Origin: Thermomicrobiales bacterium
GTDB lineage: Bacteria > Chloroflexota > Chloroflexia > Thermomicrobiales > UBA6265
Assembly (NCBI GenBank): GCA_025928535.1
Contig: JAICJJ010000053.1
Coordinates: forward strand, 1-10,263
Length of the DNA: 10,263 nucleotides
Direction of reading: 5' to 3'
Below are positions 1 through 5,927 of the stretch, piece after piece. The position numbers and the translations under genes were made by a program. Each line of letters starts with the position of its first letter. Position 1 is the stretch's first letter. The notes below the pieces were generated by a model. That model ran no database searches. It was not told the DNA's origin and saw only the letters and a program-made list of their open reading frames with translations.

Positions 1-422
1 ATGCCGATCGCGGCCAGCGCCGCCGGCAGCGGGTTGTGCCGGATGGTCGTCCAGAGGCTGGCGCCGGTCTCCTCCATCAGATTCTGTGTGTCAGCCGTCA
101 CCTGTTCCATCCTCCCGATCGTCGCGCCGCGGACCGCCGCCGTCGCCTGGTCGGCCAGTTCGCGCACCGCCGTCTTGGCTTCGTCGATCGCATACGTCAC
201 CACATCTCTGGCCGCCGCGCGCGCTTGCTCGGTCACGTCCGTCGCCGCGCCGACCGCGTGCTCCGTCAGCCGCTCCGGCACCAACCGGTCCTGGATCGCG
301 TCGATCGTCTGGCTCAGCTCGCTGCGCGTCTGGTCGATCTCCGCCGCGATCAGCGTCGGCTCCGTCGCGTCGTCGGCATCCCACCCGCCCGCGGCCACGT
401 CAAGGTCCGCGTCATCCCTCAC
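1..422 (-). CDS. DUF3618 family protein (3' end outside the window)
   Basis: I read this frame directly from the minus strand: 140 complete codons from a GTG start at 422, running off the left edge. Residues about 24-56 carry the DUF3618 signature (IAAEIDQTRSEL, then a short helix ending RLVPERLTEHA). The rest is a long Ala/Glu/Asp-rich amphipathic helix, and the last visible residues (WTTIRHNPLPAALAAIG) look like the start of the membrane segment usual for the family. The GTG overlaps the TGA of the upstream gene as GTGA, which supports both this start and translational coupling. DUF3618 proteins commonly sit beside holin-X-like proteins, as here. The biochemical role is unknown; a membrane-associated envelope or stress role is inferred from family and context. 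The 3' end and full length cannot be seen. Confidence 0.8.
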   Translation of the reverse strand, partial: MRDDADLDVAAGGWDADDATEPTLIAAEIDQTRSELSQTIDAIQDRLVPERLTEHAVGAATDVTEQARAAARDVVTYAIDEAKTAVRELADQATAAVRGATIGRMEQVTADTQNLMEETGASLWTTIRHNPLPAALAAIG

Positions 423-817
423 CGGATCTGCTCGTTCACCCACGCCCGGTCCTCCTTCAGCGTCTCGATCGTCTGTTGCGGCGCCAGCGCCGTCGCCTGC
501 AAGGCGGCCCTGGCCCGCGCCGTGACGACCGCGCCGATCACGACGACGACCACGCCGACGAGGAGCGCCGCCAGCCACCAGGGGAGCCCCGCTTGGCCCA
601 AGCCGAGGATCGCCGCGGCGAGCAGCGCCAACACCCCGGCGTAGACGATGGCTCCGCCGACGACCAAGGCCGCGATGGCCCGACCCGCCTGGCTCGCGTT
701 TTGGCGCAGCTCCGCTTTGGCCAGCTGAACCTCTTGCCGCACCAGCTCGCCGAGTTCCCGGACGAGGTCGGCGAAGAGGTCGCCCAGCGAGCGATCGTCG
801 CGCCCCGCCTGCATCAC
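419..817 (-). CDS. Phage holin family / Actinobacterial holin-X-like membrane protein
   Basis: 132-aa protein with an amphipathic N-terminal helix (DLVRELGELVRQEVQLAKAE, about residues 18-37) followed by two hydrophobic segments at about 46-72 and 78-100 and a short charged tail. This is the layout of the putative Actinobacterial holin-X / phage holin family 3_6 (older name DUF1469). Despite the name these are mostly chromosomal envelope proteins, not lysis holins; a lysis role is not supported because no endolysin is nearby. The ATG at 817 overlaps the stop of the upstream gene as ATGA, and its own TGA overlaps the next GTG. It is therefore the middle gene of a tightly coupled three-gene operon. 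Family assignment is fairly secure; function is not known. Confidence 0.8.
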   Translation of the reverse strand: MMQAGRDDRSLGDLFADLVRELGELVRQEVQLAKAELRQNASQAGRAIAALVVGGAIVYAGVLALLAAAILGLGQAGLPWWLAALLVGVVVVVIGAVVTARARAALQATALAPQQTIETLKEDRAWVNEQIR

Positions 818-1623
818 CGGTTCTCCGCCCCGACGCCGGCGTCGAAGCGCCGGGTTCCAGCATCGCCAGGGGCGGCATCACGACCGAGATCCGGGAAAGC
901 GGAGCGTGGTCGCCCGCCGCCCGCGCCGAACGCGCCGAGGGTGTCGCCGGCGCGCGGATTGCTGCTCCCAGAGGCGGACCCGAGCGCATCACCGCGCGAG
1001 AAGGTTGTTCCGGTCGTCGCGCGGCCGGCGAACCCGGAGCTGGGTCGCCCAGCGGACGTCGGCGCGGAACTCTTGAGGACGCGGACGCCAGCGAAGCCGA
1101 GGCCGACGGCGGCGGCAAGGAAGAGGGCCGGCTGACGGCGCGCAAAGCCGCTCACCGTCTCGCCCAATTGGGCGACGTCTTGCTCGCGCAGCATCGTGGC
1201 CAGCTGCGCCAGTTGGTCCGCCGCCCCATCGACATAGTCGGCCAGCGGGCCGTTGTCTTGCTGCCGGGTCTGCTGACCGACTTGGCGGACGGCCTCGGCC
1301 AGCGCGCTTAACCCCTCGGCCGCCCGAGCCTTTTGGGTCGTGAGCTGTCCCGTCAACTGGTCCCGCGCCAGCGCGACCAGTTGGCCGGCCTGCGCCTGGA
1401 GCTGCTCGCCCGTTTCCGTGGCGGAACCAGCCTGCCGGCCACCGTCTCCCCCGGCGCCAGCTGCACCTCCGAATGCCGTCGCGGATCCGCCCGTTGCCGC
1501 GGCGGACGCGGTCGTCGCGCCAGGTCCCGCCGTCGCGCTTCCGGCCGATGGCGATGCGACGGGCTGGCGGCGGGCGCGGCCCGTCCGCCCCGCGCCGCTC
1601 GTTGCTTGGTCTCGTTCGGTCAT
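814..1623 (-). CDS. Single-span membrane protein resembling 'nutrient deprivation-induced' proteins
   Basis: 269 aa from the ATG at 1623. I chose this start rather than a longer reading from 1779 because AAGGGG lies just upstream and the extension is Arg-rich and unlike a protein N-terminus. Residues 1-70 are Gly/Ala/Ser/Thr-rich and probably disordered. Residues about 70-155 form Gln/Ala-rich helices. Residues about 158-186 contain the motif GFARRQPALFLAAAVGLGFA followed by GVRVLKSS, which resembles the single transmembrane segment of rhizobial-type nutrient deprivation-induced proteins. The tail is low-complexity and Gly-rich. It is first in an operon with the holin-X-like and DUF3618 genes, a neighbourhood I associate with envelope or stress adaptation. 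Function is inferred from motif and neighbours only. Confidence 0.65.
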   Translation of the reverse strand: MTERDQATSGAGRTGRARRQPVASPSAGSATAGPGATTASAAATGGSATAFGGAAGAGGDGGRQAGSATETGEQLQAQAGQLVALARDQLTGQLTTQKARAAEGLSALAEAVRQVGQQTRQQDNGPLADYVDGAADQLAQLATMLREQDVAQLGETVSGFARRQPALFLAAAVGLGFAGVRVLKSSAPTSAGRPSSGFAGRATTGTTFSRGDALGSASGSSNPRAGDTLGAFGAGGGRPRSAFPDLGRDAAPGDAGTRRFDAGVGAENR

Positions 1624-1688
1624 CGAGCACCCCTTTCCGGCTCCCACGTCCATCCGCGCCGACGGCGCGGCATGCGGCAGCGCCCAAC

Positions 1689-1701
1689 GCACATGGTGTG
1701 C
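1689..1701. promoter_or_regulatory. Short palindrome in the divergent intergenic region
   Basis: GCACA-TGG-TGTGC is a perfect 5+3+5 inverted repeat between the minus-strand operon (start 1623) and the plus-strand secreted-protein gene (start 1828). Read on the minus strand the same bases (CGGCAC, five bases, GTGC) also resemble a degenerate sigma-54 -24/-12 element with the correct 10-bp GG-to-GC gap. It could be an operator, a promoter, or chance in GC-rich DNA. Confidence 0.25.
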
Positions 1702-1752
1702 CGTCCGCCGGATGCGGAGACGCGGACGCCGGCCGGCGCCCGTCCTCGCGAC

Positions 1753-1769
1753 TGGCACGACTCCTGCTT
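1753..1769 (+). promoter_or_regulatory. Sigma-54-like (-24/-12) promoter of the secreted-protein gene
   Basis: TGGCACG, four bases, then CTGCTT closely matches the RpoN consensus TGGCACG-N4-TTGCW. The GG at 1754-1755 and the GC at 1766-1767 are separated by exactly 10 bases as required. The predicted transcription start near 1779 would leave about 50 nt of leader before the strong ribosome site and ATG at 1828. One consensus position is off (C for T). Whether the host has RpoN cannot be seen. Confidence 0.45.
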
Positions 1770-1827
1770 CCCGCGGCACGCCGCCAGTGACGGGGCGGAT
1801 GCCACATCACCGTGCGCGGAGGGGACC

Positions 1828-3216
1828 ATGGAACTTGGCGAGTTCGACCAGTTCGTCCGCAGGCTGACCGCCGAGGGGTCGCGCCGGTCGCTGTTGAAGC
1901 GGTTGGTAGGGTCGGCCGTCGGCGGCACGCTGGCGACGACGGGCCTGGCGTCGACCCGCGCCGATGGCAAGAGCGCCAAAGGGTCGGACAAGAGCAACGG
2001 CAATGACAAGGGCGGGGACAAGAGCAAAGGCGCCAAGGCGTGCGCCGGCGCCGGCGGCGCGTGCGCCAGCGACCGCGATTGCTGTCCCGGGCTGCTCTGT
2101 GGTGGCGGCGTTTGTGGCGCGCCTGGGGTTGGCGCCAACGCCGGCCAATCGACGGCAAATCAGACGGTCGCCACGAACAACAGCAATCAAGTCTGCGCCG
2201 GCAACTGCGCCCAGACGAATCAGCAAACGGCGTCAACGAGTGGCAACGTCGGCAGCGGCGGGAGCGCGGCGGCGACCGTCCTCACCTTCGGCACGTTGCC
2301 GGCCTTCCACGTCGACGTCGATTGCCGCTTCGACGCCAGCGTCGACAAGTCGACCTGCCTCTGCACCAGCCGCGGCCCGGACACCGGTCCGGTCGTCAAA
2401 ACGATTGACCTCAACCCAGCCGACATCTGCGCCACCGTCCTTAACCAGTCCTCGAAGCCAGGCAAAGCGGGACAACCGGCCAAACCCGCGCAACCGGCGA
2501 CGACCGGCAATGGCGGGAACCAAGCGAACGCCGGCAACGGCGGCGTCGCCAACGCCTCGGCCAACGGCGGCTCCGTCAACATCGGCGACGTCAATAGCAA
2601 CGGCGGCAACACCAGCGTCAGCGTCAGCGCCAACGGCGGCACGGCCAACGCCAACGCATCAGGAGGCAACAACAACGTGGCGCAAGCGAGCGGCAGCGTC
2701 GGTCAACCGGCGGTCGCGGCGCAACCCGCGCAGCCGCCGGAGCCGAGCGTATTGACCGTCGTCCTCGACGGCCACGTCGCGCCGGGACGCCCCATGACCT
2801 ACTGGCTCGACACCGACGCCGGCCGCTTGCCGGCGACCGGGCCGTCGCTGGTCCAGACGGCCGATACCTCGCCCAGCGCCGGGGCGATCAACGTCGTCGG
2901 CTTCGCCTGCTCCGTGCCGACGACCGCAGCGGGCTTCGACTGGTTCGGGCAATGCCAGACGCCGGCCGCCGGCATGGCGTTCCAAGTCTTCGATACCGCG
3001 GAATCGTCGACCACGCCGGCGGCGACCGGCACGACCAATGACCGCGGCCGGATTCGCTTCCCGAATCTGGCGCCGGGCACGTACCAGCTCAGGCCGAACG
3101 GCGGCAACTGGTGCCACGCCGAAAGCGACCGCGTCGACGCCCAGGGCAATGTCGTCGTCACGGCCGGCGCCGACAGCAACATCTGGATCTTTACCTGCAC
3201 GCCGGGCGGCAGTTGA
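1828..3216 (+). CDS. Secreted protein: Tat-like leader, six-cysteine module, Asn/Gly-rich repeats, prealbumin-like C-terminus
   Basis: 462 aa. The ATG at 1828 has a strong GGAGGGG ribosome site at 1818-1824; readings beginning further upstream run through the intergenic region. Residues 11-42 form a leader with paired arginines (VRRLTAEGSRRSLLKRLVG) and a hydrophobic stretch, like Chloroflexota Tat-type leaders. After a Lys/Gly/Ser linker, residues 72-96 have cysteines spaced C-x6-C-x5-CC-x4-C-x4-C, a knottin-like pattern. Residues about 115-205 hold further paired cysteines. Residues about 226-285 are an Asn/Gly/Ala/Ser repeat region (NGG and ANA units). Residues about 380-456 (GMAFQVFDTAE, then NDRGRIRFPNLAPGTYQL) resemble an SpaA/CNA-B prealbumin-like domain. 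Exported, probably surface or extracellular; ligand unknown. A second secreted gene overlaps its stop. Domain calls are by eye. Confidence 0.8.
   Translation: MELGEFDQFVRRLTAEGSRRSLLKRLVGSAVGGTLATTGLASTRADGKSAKGSDKSNGNDKGGDKSKGAKACAGAGGACASDRDCCPGLLCGGGVCGAPGVGANAGQSTANQTVATNNSNQVCAGNCAQTNQQTASTSGNVGSGGSAAATVLTFGTLPAFHVDVDCRFDASVDKSTCLCTSRGPDTGPVVKTIDLNPADICATVLNQSSKPGKAGQPAKPAQPATTGNGGNQANAGNGGVANASANGGSVNIGDVNSNGGNTSVSVSANGGTANANASGGNNNVAQASGSVGQPAVAAQPAQPPEPSVLTVVLDGHVAPGRPMTYWLDTDAGRLPATGPSLVQTADTSPSAGAINVVGFACSVPTTAAGFDWFGQCQTPAAGMAFQVFDTAESSTTPAATGTTNDRGRIRFPNLAPGTYQLRPNGGNWCHAESDRVDAQGNVVVTAGADSNIWIFTCTPGGS
2041..2115 (+). other. Six-cysteine knottin-like module in the secreted protein
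   Basis: Encodes residues 72-96, with Cys at 72, 79, 85, 86, 91 and 96. The C-C-CC-C-C order with an adjacent central pair is the cysteine framework of inhibitor cystine knot peptides. Disulfide formation would need an oxidising location outside the cytoplasm, which fits the leader. The connectivity is not known. Confidence 0.5.
2506..2684 (+). repeat. Asn/Gly-rich degenerate repeat region within the secreted protein
   Basis: About 60 codons built from AAC-GGC-GGC (NGG) and GCC-AAC-GCC (ANA) units, with a phase of roughly 8-13 residues, for example GNGGVANASANGGSVNIGDV followed by NSNGGNTSVSVSANGG. The alternation of small polar residues with Gly-Gly turns suggests a beta-roll or amyloid-like stack rather than pure linker. 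That structural reading is inference. Confidence 0.55.
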
Positions 3217-3734
3217 GCCGACATGGCGTGCGCCGGCCATTGCTGGCCGCGCTCGCCGGCGCGCTCATATTACTTGTCGTGCGGCCGAGTCAAGCAGTCA
3301 GTCCCGCGCCGGGGCTGCAGGCGACACTGTGGAGTGGTTCGTGCGCCCAACCCAGCTCCAGGACGGCGGCATTGCAAGCGCCGACCATTCCGAGCGGACC
3401 GGTCCAGGGCGCGCCAGCCGGGATCACGGGCGCGACGTCGTTCACCCGCGCGCCCTTGTCGCTCGCGGCGCTGTTGGCGACGCCGCACGTCATCACGATC
3501 GCCGAGGCCGACACGGTCGTCGCCTGCGGCGCGCTCGGCGGCGTCCTCGCGTCCGACGGCTCATTGACGGTGGTGCTGCGGTCAGCACCGGGGAGCGCCG
3601 TCTGCGGCCAGGCGTTCATCGCGGCGAGCGGCAGCATCTCGCTCTTTGTCGACCCGGGGACAAGCGACGCCGCAACGCCCATGCCGCTCGGCGTCGCCAG
3701 CCTGCCGACCGTCGTGCCGACGCCCATCGGCTGA
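3213..3734 (+). CDS. Small secreted protein of unknown function
   Basis: 173 aa from a TTG at 3213 whose TTGA overlaps the TGA of the preceding gene; a GTG at 3228 is an alternative. From TTG the protein begins with a convincing signal peptide (MSRHGVRRPLLAALAGALIL, then LVVRPSQA with a likely cut before VSPAPG). The mature part is Ala/Ser/Thr/Pro-rich. A segment near residues 100-145 (VVACGALGGVLASDGSLTVV, a cysteine, then SGSISLFVDPGTS) resembles the short repeated beta-strand module, with paired cysteines, that I have seen in Chloroflexota secreted proteins. It ends in a Pro/Thr/Val tail. Co-transcription and coupled translation with the larger secreted protein suggest a joint extracellular role. 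No enzymatic motif is visible. Confidence 0.6.
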   Translation: MSRHGVRRPLLAALAGALILLVVRPSQAVSPAPGLQATLWSGSCAQPSSRTAALQAPTIPSGPVQGAPAGITGATSFTRAPLSLAALLATPHVITIAEADTVVACGALGGVLASDGSLTVVLRSAPGSAVCGQAFIAASGSISLFVDPGTSDAATPMPLGVASLPTVVPTPIG

Positions 3735-3892
3735 GGCCATGATGCTCAGCGCTGGCGCATCCTCCCCTTGGGATCAACTGCAGCGAGAGCCTGTGGCGCC
3801 GATGGCGGCGCGGGGAGCAACAGCGACCGTGGCCGCAACGGCACATCGACCCAGTCCAGATCATGCGGCGGCAGCGACGCCATCCGGCCGAC

Positions 3893-4189
3893 CTAAGCCA
3901 GCAACTCCTCCATGGGGGGCAAGGCGCGATCGACCGCCCACCCCGCGTCCGGCTCGACCGGCCAGGCCGGGCCGTCTGGCAACGGATAGGCGTAATGCTG
4001 CCCGTCGTCGCCAAGCAGCAGCAATTCCAGTGGGTCGTCGCGGCGTTCGCCGACTTCATGGCGCTCGCTACGCAGCCGCTGTGCCAGCTCGGCACGCCGC
4101 CGTCCGCGGTTCCTGTAACCCGCCTTCTCGGTAACGTGCTTACCAGATTGACGTCTGCCGGCGCTTAAAGCCGATTCCAGATAAGGCAT
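3893..4189 (-). CDS. Hypothetical 98-aa protein
   Basis: I do not recognise this protein. The ATG at 4189 is preceded by GGGGA with a short spacer; a longer reading from 4315 gives an Arg/Gly-rich extension unlike coding sequence, so I prefer 4189. The N-terminal half is basic (KAGYRNRGRRRAELAQRLRS). The C-terminal half is acidic and ordered (DPLELLLLGDDGQHYAYPLP, then an acidic/aromatic tail ending PPMEELLA). It is convergent with the secreted pair and divergent from the lipoprotein gene. The amino-acid balance of its C-terminal half is what persuades me it is real; the overlapping plus-strand and other minus-strand readings are Arg/Ala-biased. It has no membrane segment or signal. Confidence 0.5.
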   Translation of the reverse strand: MPYLESALSAGRRQSGKHVTEKAGYRNRGRRRAELAQRLRSERHEVGERRDDPLELLLLGDDGQHYAYPLPDGPAWPVEPDAGWAVDRALPPMEELLA

Positions 4190-4220
4190 GAAATCCCCAG
4201 TTCTCGGAACCCGTTTCGTC

Positions 4221-4261
4221 CAACGCGACGTTCCGCATCGCGCGGCAACGCGACGCTCCGC
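4221..4261. repeat. 16-bp direct repeat pair in the divergent region
   Basis: CAACGCGACGTTCCGC (4221-4236) is repeated as CAACGCGACGCTCCGC (4246-4261), 15 of 16 identical, 25 bp start to start. It lies between the minus-strand 98-aa gene and the lipoprotein gene, where a regulator could act on either promoter. It may also be a simple duplication. Confidence 0.4.
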
Positions 4262-4408
4262 CGGATTGCCACTGCCGCGGCCTGCCCCGGAGTGAGCGCG
4301 GACCGATGGCGGCATCGGGTTTGCTCAGGACGCCGTTCAGTTGGTCGGGGAGCCCCGCTGGCGCGGGTCGGGACCGGCGACGACCGCCGTGGGGAAGGAG
4401 CGAGGACG

Positions 4409-4924
4409 ATGCAGCGACGACGCGTGGCCGTGGCGCTGGCGGTGCTGCCGGCGAGCGTCTTGGCTGGGTGCGGCACCCATCGCTGGGCCACGGCCGCAGC
4501 CCAAAGCGATAGCGAGATCATCACGACCGATCGCCCCGATGCTGATTATGTCGGCCAGGTCGCCGCCTTGACGCTGCTCGAAACGACCACGAGCCACAAC
4601 CTCACCGGCCTCATCGAAACGCTCGATGCCGGCTGGGCCCAACTCAAGTGGCAAAACGACCTCATTGGTCAAGCCGCCGTCTTCAACGCCGTTTACGACA
4701 TCGCGAAGCAACTCAAGCCGCCGGAGCGCTTCGCCGACGCGCACAAGGAATTGCTGCTCGGCTTCGAGTCGGCCAGCACCTACGGCACGACGGCGCGAGC
4801 GGCGGTGGAAGCGGGCGATCCAACGATGTTGCAGAACGCGATGACGAATCTGCAGCAAGCCAACGATCACCTCGCGAAAGCGACGAGCCTGCTGCAAGCC
4901 GGCCTTGCCACCGGCGGCCAATGA
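4409..4924 (+). CDS. Putative lipoprotein, helical, unknown function
   Basis: 171 aa. The ATG at 4409 has AAGGAG at 4395-4400, an 8-base spacer. The N-terminus is a type II signal peptide: MQRRR, a hydrophobic stretch, then lipobox LAGC with Cys21 as the acylation site, so it should be anchored to the outer face of the cytoplasmic membrane. The mature part is almost all amphipathic helix, with Gln/Leu/Ala heptad-like spacing (LIETLDAGWAQLKWQNDLIG and, near the end, NLQQANDHLAKATSLLQAGL). No catalytic motif or metal site is visible. The VOC gene follows 36 bp later and is probably co-transcribed, ending at the terminator at 5424-5455. The helical-bundle description is from pattern only. Confidence 0.75.
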   Translation: MQRRRVAVALAVLPASVLAGCGTHRWATAAAQSDSEIITTDRPDADYVGQVAALTLLETTTSHNLTGLIETLDAGWAQLKWQNDLIGQAAVFNAVYDIAKQLKPPERFADAHKELLLGFESASTYGTTARAAVEAGDPTMLQNAMTNLQQANDHLAKATSLLQAGLATGGQ

Positions 4925-4960
4925 GGGGCAGGAGCCGGAGGGACTCGTCGGAGGGGAATC

Positions 4961-5341
4961 ATGACCATGCCCGGCAACCCGACGTGGACGATGACCACCC
5001 TCAGTTCGCCCGACCCGCCGGCCCTGGCCCGCTTCTACGCGCAGCTGCTCGGCTGGGAGATCGAAACCGAGGAGCCGGGCTGGGTGACGTTGCGCAACCC
5101 GGACGGCGGCATCCGCCTCGGCGTTCACATCGAAGACGTCTGGTCGTCCCCGGTCTGGCCGTCGGAGCCCGGCAAGCAAATCATGATGGCGCACCTGGAA
5201 ATCCGGGTCGATGATCTGGCGGCCGGCTGCGCCCATGCCAAAGCGTGCGGGGCGACGCTCGCCGCTGTCCAGCCCCAGGACGATGTCCGCGTCCATCTCG
5301 ATCCGGACGGCCATCCGTTTTGCCTCTCTGTTGAGTCGTGA
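4961..5341 (+). CDS. VOC (glyoxalase/bleomycin-resistance fold) family protein
   Basis: 126 aa. The ATG at 4961 has GGAGGGG at 4950-4956. The first half shows the VOC pattern: a beta strand (WTMTTLSSPDP), the helix ALARFYAQLLGWEIETEE, and a strand WVTLRNPDGGIRLGV. The second half repeats it: MMAHLEIRVDDLAAGCAHAK, then GATLAAVQPQDDVRVHLDPD and GHPFCLSVE. Length and ending (DPDGHPFCL) fit the Glyoxalase_6-like small VOC proteins. These are metal-dependent or metal-free enzymes or binding proteins with diverse substrates, so the reaction cannot be named. His187-type glyoxalase I residues cannot be assigned by eye; His in MAHLE and the acidic residue near the C-terminus are candidate metal ligands. 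It is last in a likely two-gene unit with the lipoprotein. Confidence 0.85.
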   Translation: MTMPGNPTWTMTTLSSPDPPALARFYAQLLGWEIETEEPGWVTLRNPDGGIRLGVHIEDVWSSPVWPSEPGKQIMMAHLEIRVDDLAAGCAHAKACGATLAAVQPQDDVRVHLDPDGHPFCLSVES

Positions 5342-5423
5342 CGATCGGGCAGCGCTGCTGGCCTGACCAGCCTCCCTGCCGCGACGGCGCTTGCTCCAGA
5401 GGACGCGATCTCGGCGTCCCGGT

Positions 5424-5455
5424 CCGGGCGCGCCAGGCGGTGCGCTCCGGTTTTT
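5424..5455 (+). terminator. Rho-independent terminator downstream of the VOC gene
   Basis: The arm CCGGGCGCGCC (5424-5434), loop AGGC, and arm GGTGCGC-T-CCGG (5439-5450) pair over 11 bp with one G-U pair and one bulged T, followed directly by TTTTT (5451-5455). It lies 83 bp after the VOC stop and closes the lipoprotein-VOC transcript. Confidence 0.75.
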
Positions 5456-5494
5456 CCCACCCACGAGCGACGATGGTACGTTTACCCCATAGTC

Positions 5495-5767
5495 TTGCCG
5501 ACGTTCACGCTGCGGCTGCGGACGCCGACGGGCGAGCGTCTCCAGATCGGCCCGATTGCGACCCACGCCGAAGCCAACGCCTTGGCGCGCAGCTATCTCG
5601 GTGATGGCCGAGCACGGCGCGTCGAGGTGTTGGTTCGGCGCCACGGTCGCTGGCAGCTGGTTGGCGTCCTCGGCCGGCCGCAACATGCGCCAATGGGACC
5701 ACCGGTAGAGTCCGAGCCGGCGACCGCTCCCGAGGAGGCGGGCACTGGTCGTGACGACGCCAACTGA
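5495..5767 (+). CDS. Hypothetical 90-aa basic protein
   Basis: I do not recognise this gene. The only workable start is the TTG at 5495, with no clear ribosome site, so the N-terminus is uncertain. Residues 1-60 look like a compact alpha/beta unit: strand PTFTLRLRTPTGERLQIGPI, helix THAEANALARSYLGDG, strands RARRVEVLVRRHGRWQLVGV. The last 30 residues are Pro/Glu/Ala-rich and probably disordered. It follows the terminator at 5424-5455, so it needs its own promoter, and it is the last chromosome-like gene before the parA module. Strand-helix-strand patterning and amino-acid balance support it as real. Confidence 0.55.
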   Translation: MPTFTLRLRTPTGERLQIGPIATHAEANALARSYLGDGRARRVEVLVRRHGRWQLVGVLGRPQHAPMGPPVESEPATAPEEAGTGRDDAN

Positions 5768-5871
5768 GCGGAGCGGCGGCCGATCAGCCATGCACATCTG
5801 CCAGACGGTCACTCCCCGCCGATGACCACGCTACCGCCTTCCCAGCAGCGCGCTTCTCCGCGCGGACTTTA

Positions 5872-5905
5872 CTGTCTCGCTGTCTGGATGTCTTGACATC
5901 CAGAC
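5872..5905. repeat. Octamer array and perfect inverted repeat at the parA promoter (probable RHH operator / centromere-like site)
   Basis: CTGTCTCG, CTGTCTGG and ATGTCTTG follow each other at exactly 8-bp steps (5872, 5880, 5888). The last two are part of a perfect inverted repeat: arm GTCTGGATGTC at 5882-5892, spacer TT, arm GACATCCAGAC at 5895-5905. The repeat covers the putative -35 box of parA. Related octamers recur at 6766-6789, 6981-7004 and 7043-7058. RHH repressors such as MetJ and omega bind tandem 7-8 bp boxes in this way, so I infer that the RHH protein at 6680-6988 binds here to autoregulate and/or act in partition. Confidence 0.6.
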
Positions 5906-5921
5906 TTCCCACTTCTAGTCT
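5893..5921 (+). promoter_or_regulatory. Putative parA promoter, apparently leaderless
   Basis: TTGACA at 5893-5898, a 17-bp spacer, then TAGTCT at 5916-5921 (matches the most conserved T, A and final T of the -10). The ATG begins 7 bases after the -10, where transcription itself should start, and no Shine-Dalgarno sequence precedes it. This implies a leaderless or nearly leaderless message. The inverted repeat at 5882-5905 overlaps the -35, so bound RHH protein would block RNA polymerase. Confidence 0.55.
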
Positions 5922-5927
5922 ACGTCC

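Noticed and set aside
419..817. Holin as part of a prophage lysis cassette
   Set aside because: The neighbours are DUF3618 and stress-type membrane genes and no endolysin or phage gene adjoins it.
1333..1827. N-terminal extension of the secreted protein from a TTG
   Set aside because: It would run through the intergenic region and the minus-strand gene; the ATG at 1828 has a strong ribosome site and is followed by a proper leader.
989..2236. 415-codon minus-strand frame
   Set aside because: Arg/Pro/Cys-rich shadow crossing two convincing genes and the divergent promoter region.
3730..3750. GCTGAG ... CTCAGC inverted repeat after the small secreted gene as a terminator
   Set aside because: Only a 6-bp stem with a 9-base loop and no T tract on either strand.
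4337..5812. 491-codon open frame on the minus strand
   Set aside because: It lies antisense to the lipoprotein and VOC genes, both with ribosome sites and recognisable features. Its product is Arg/Gly/Pro-rich filler, typical of antisense frames in high-GC DNA.
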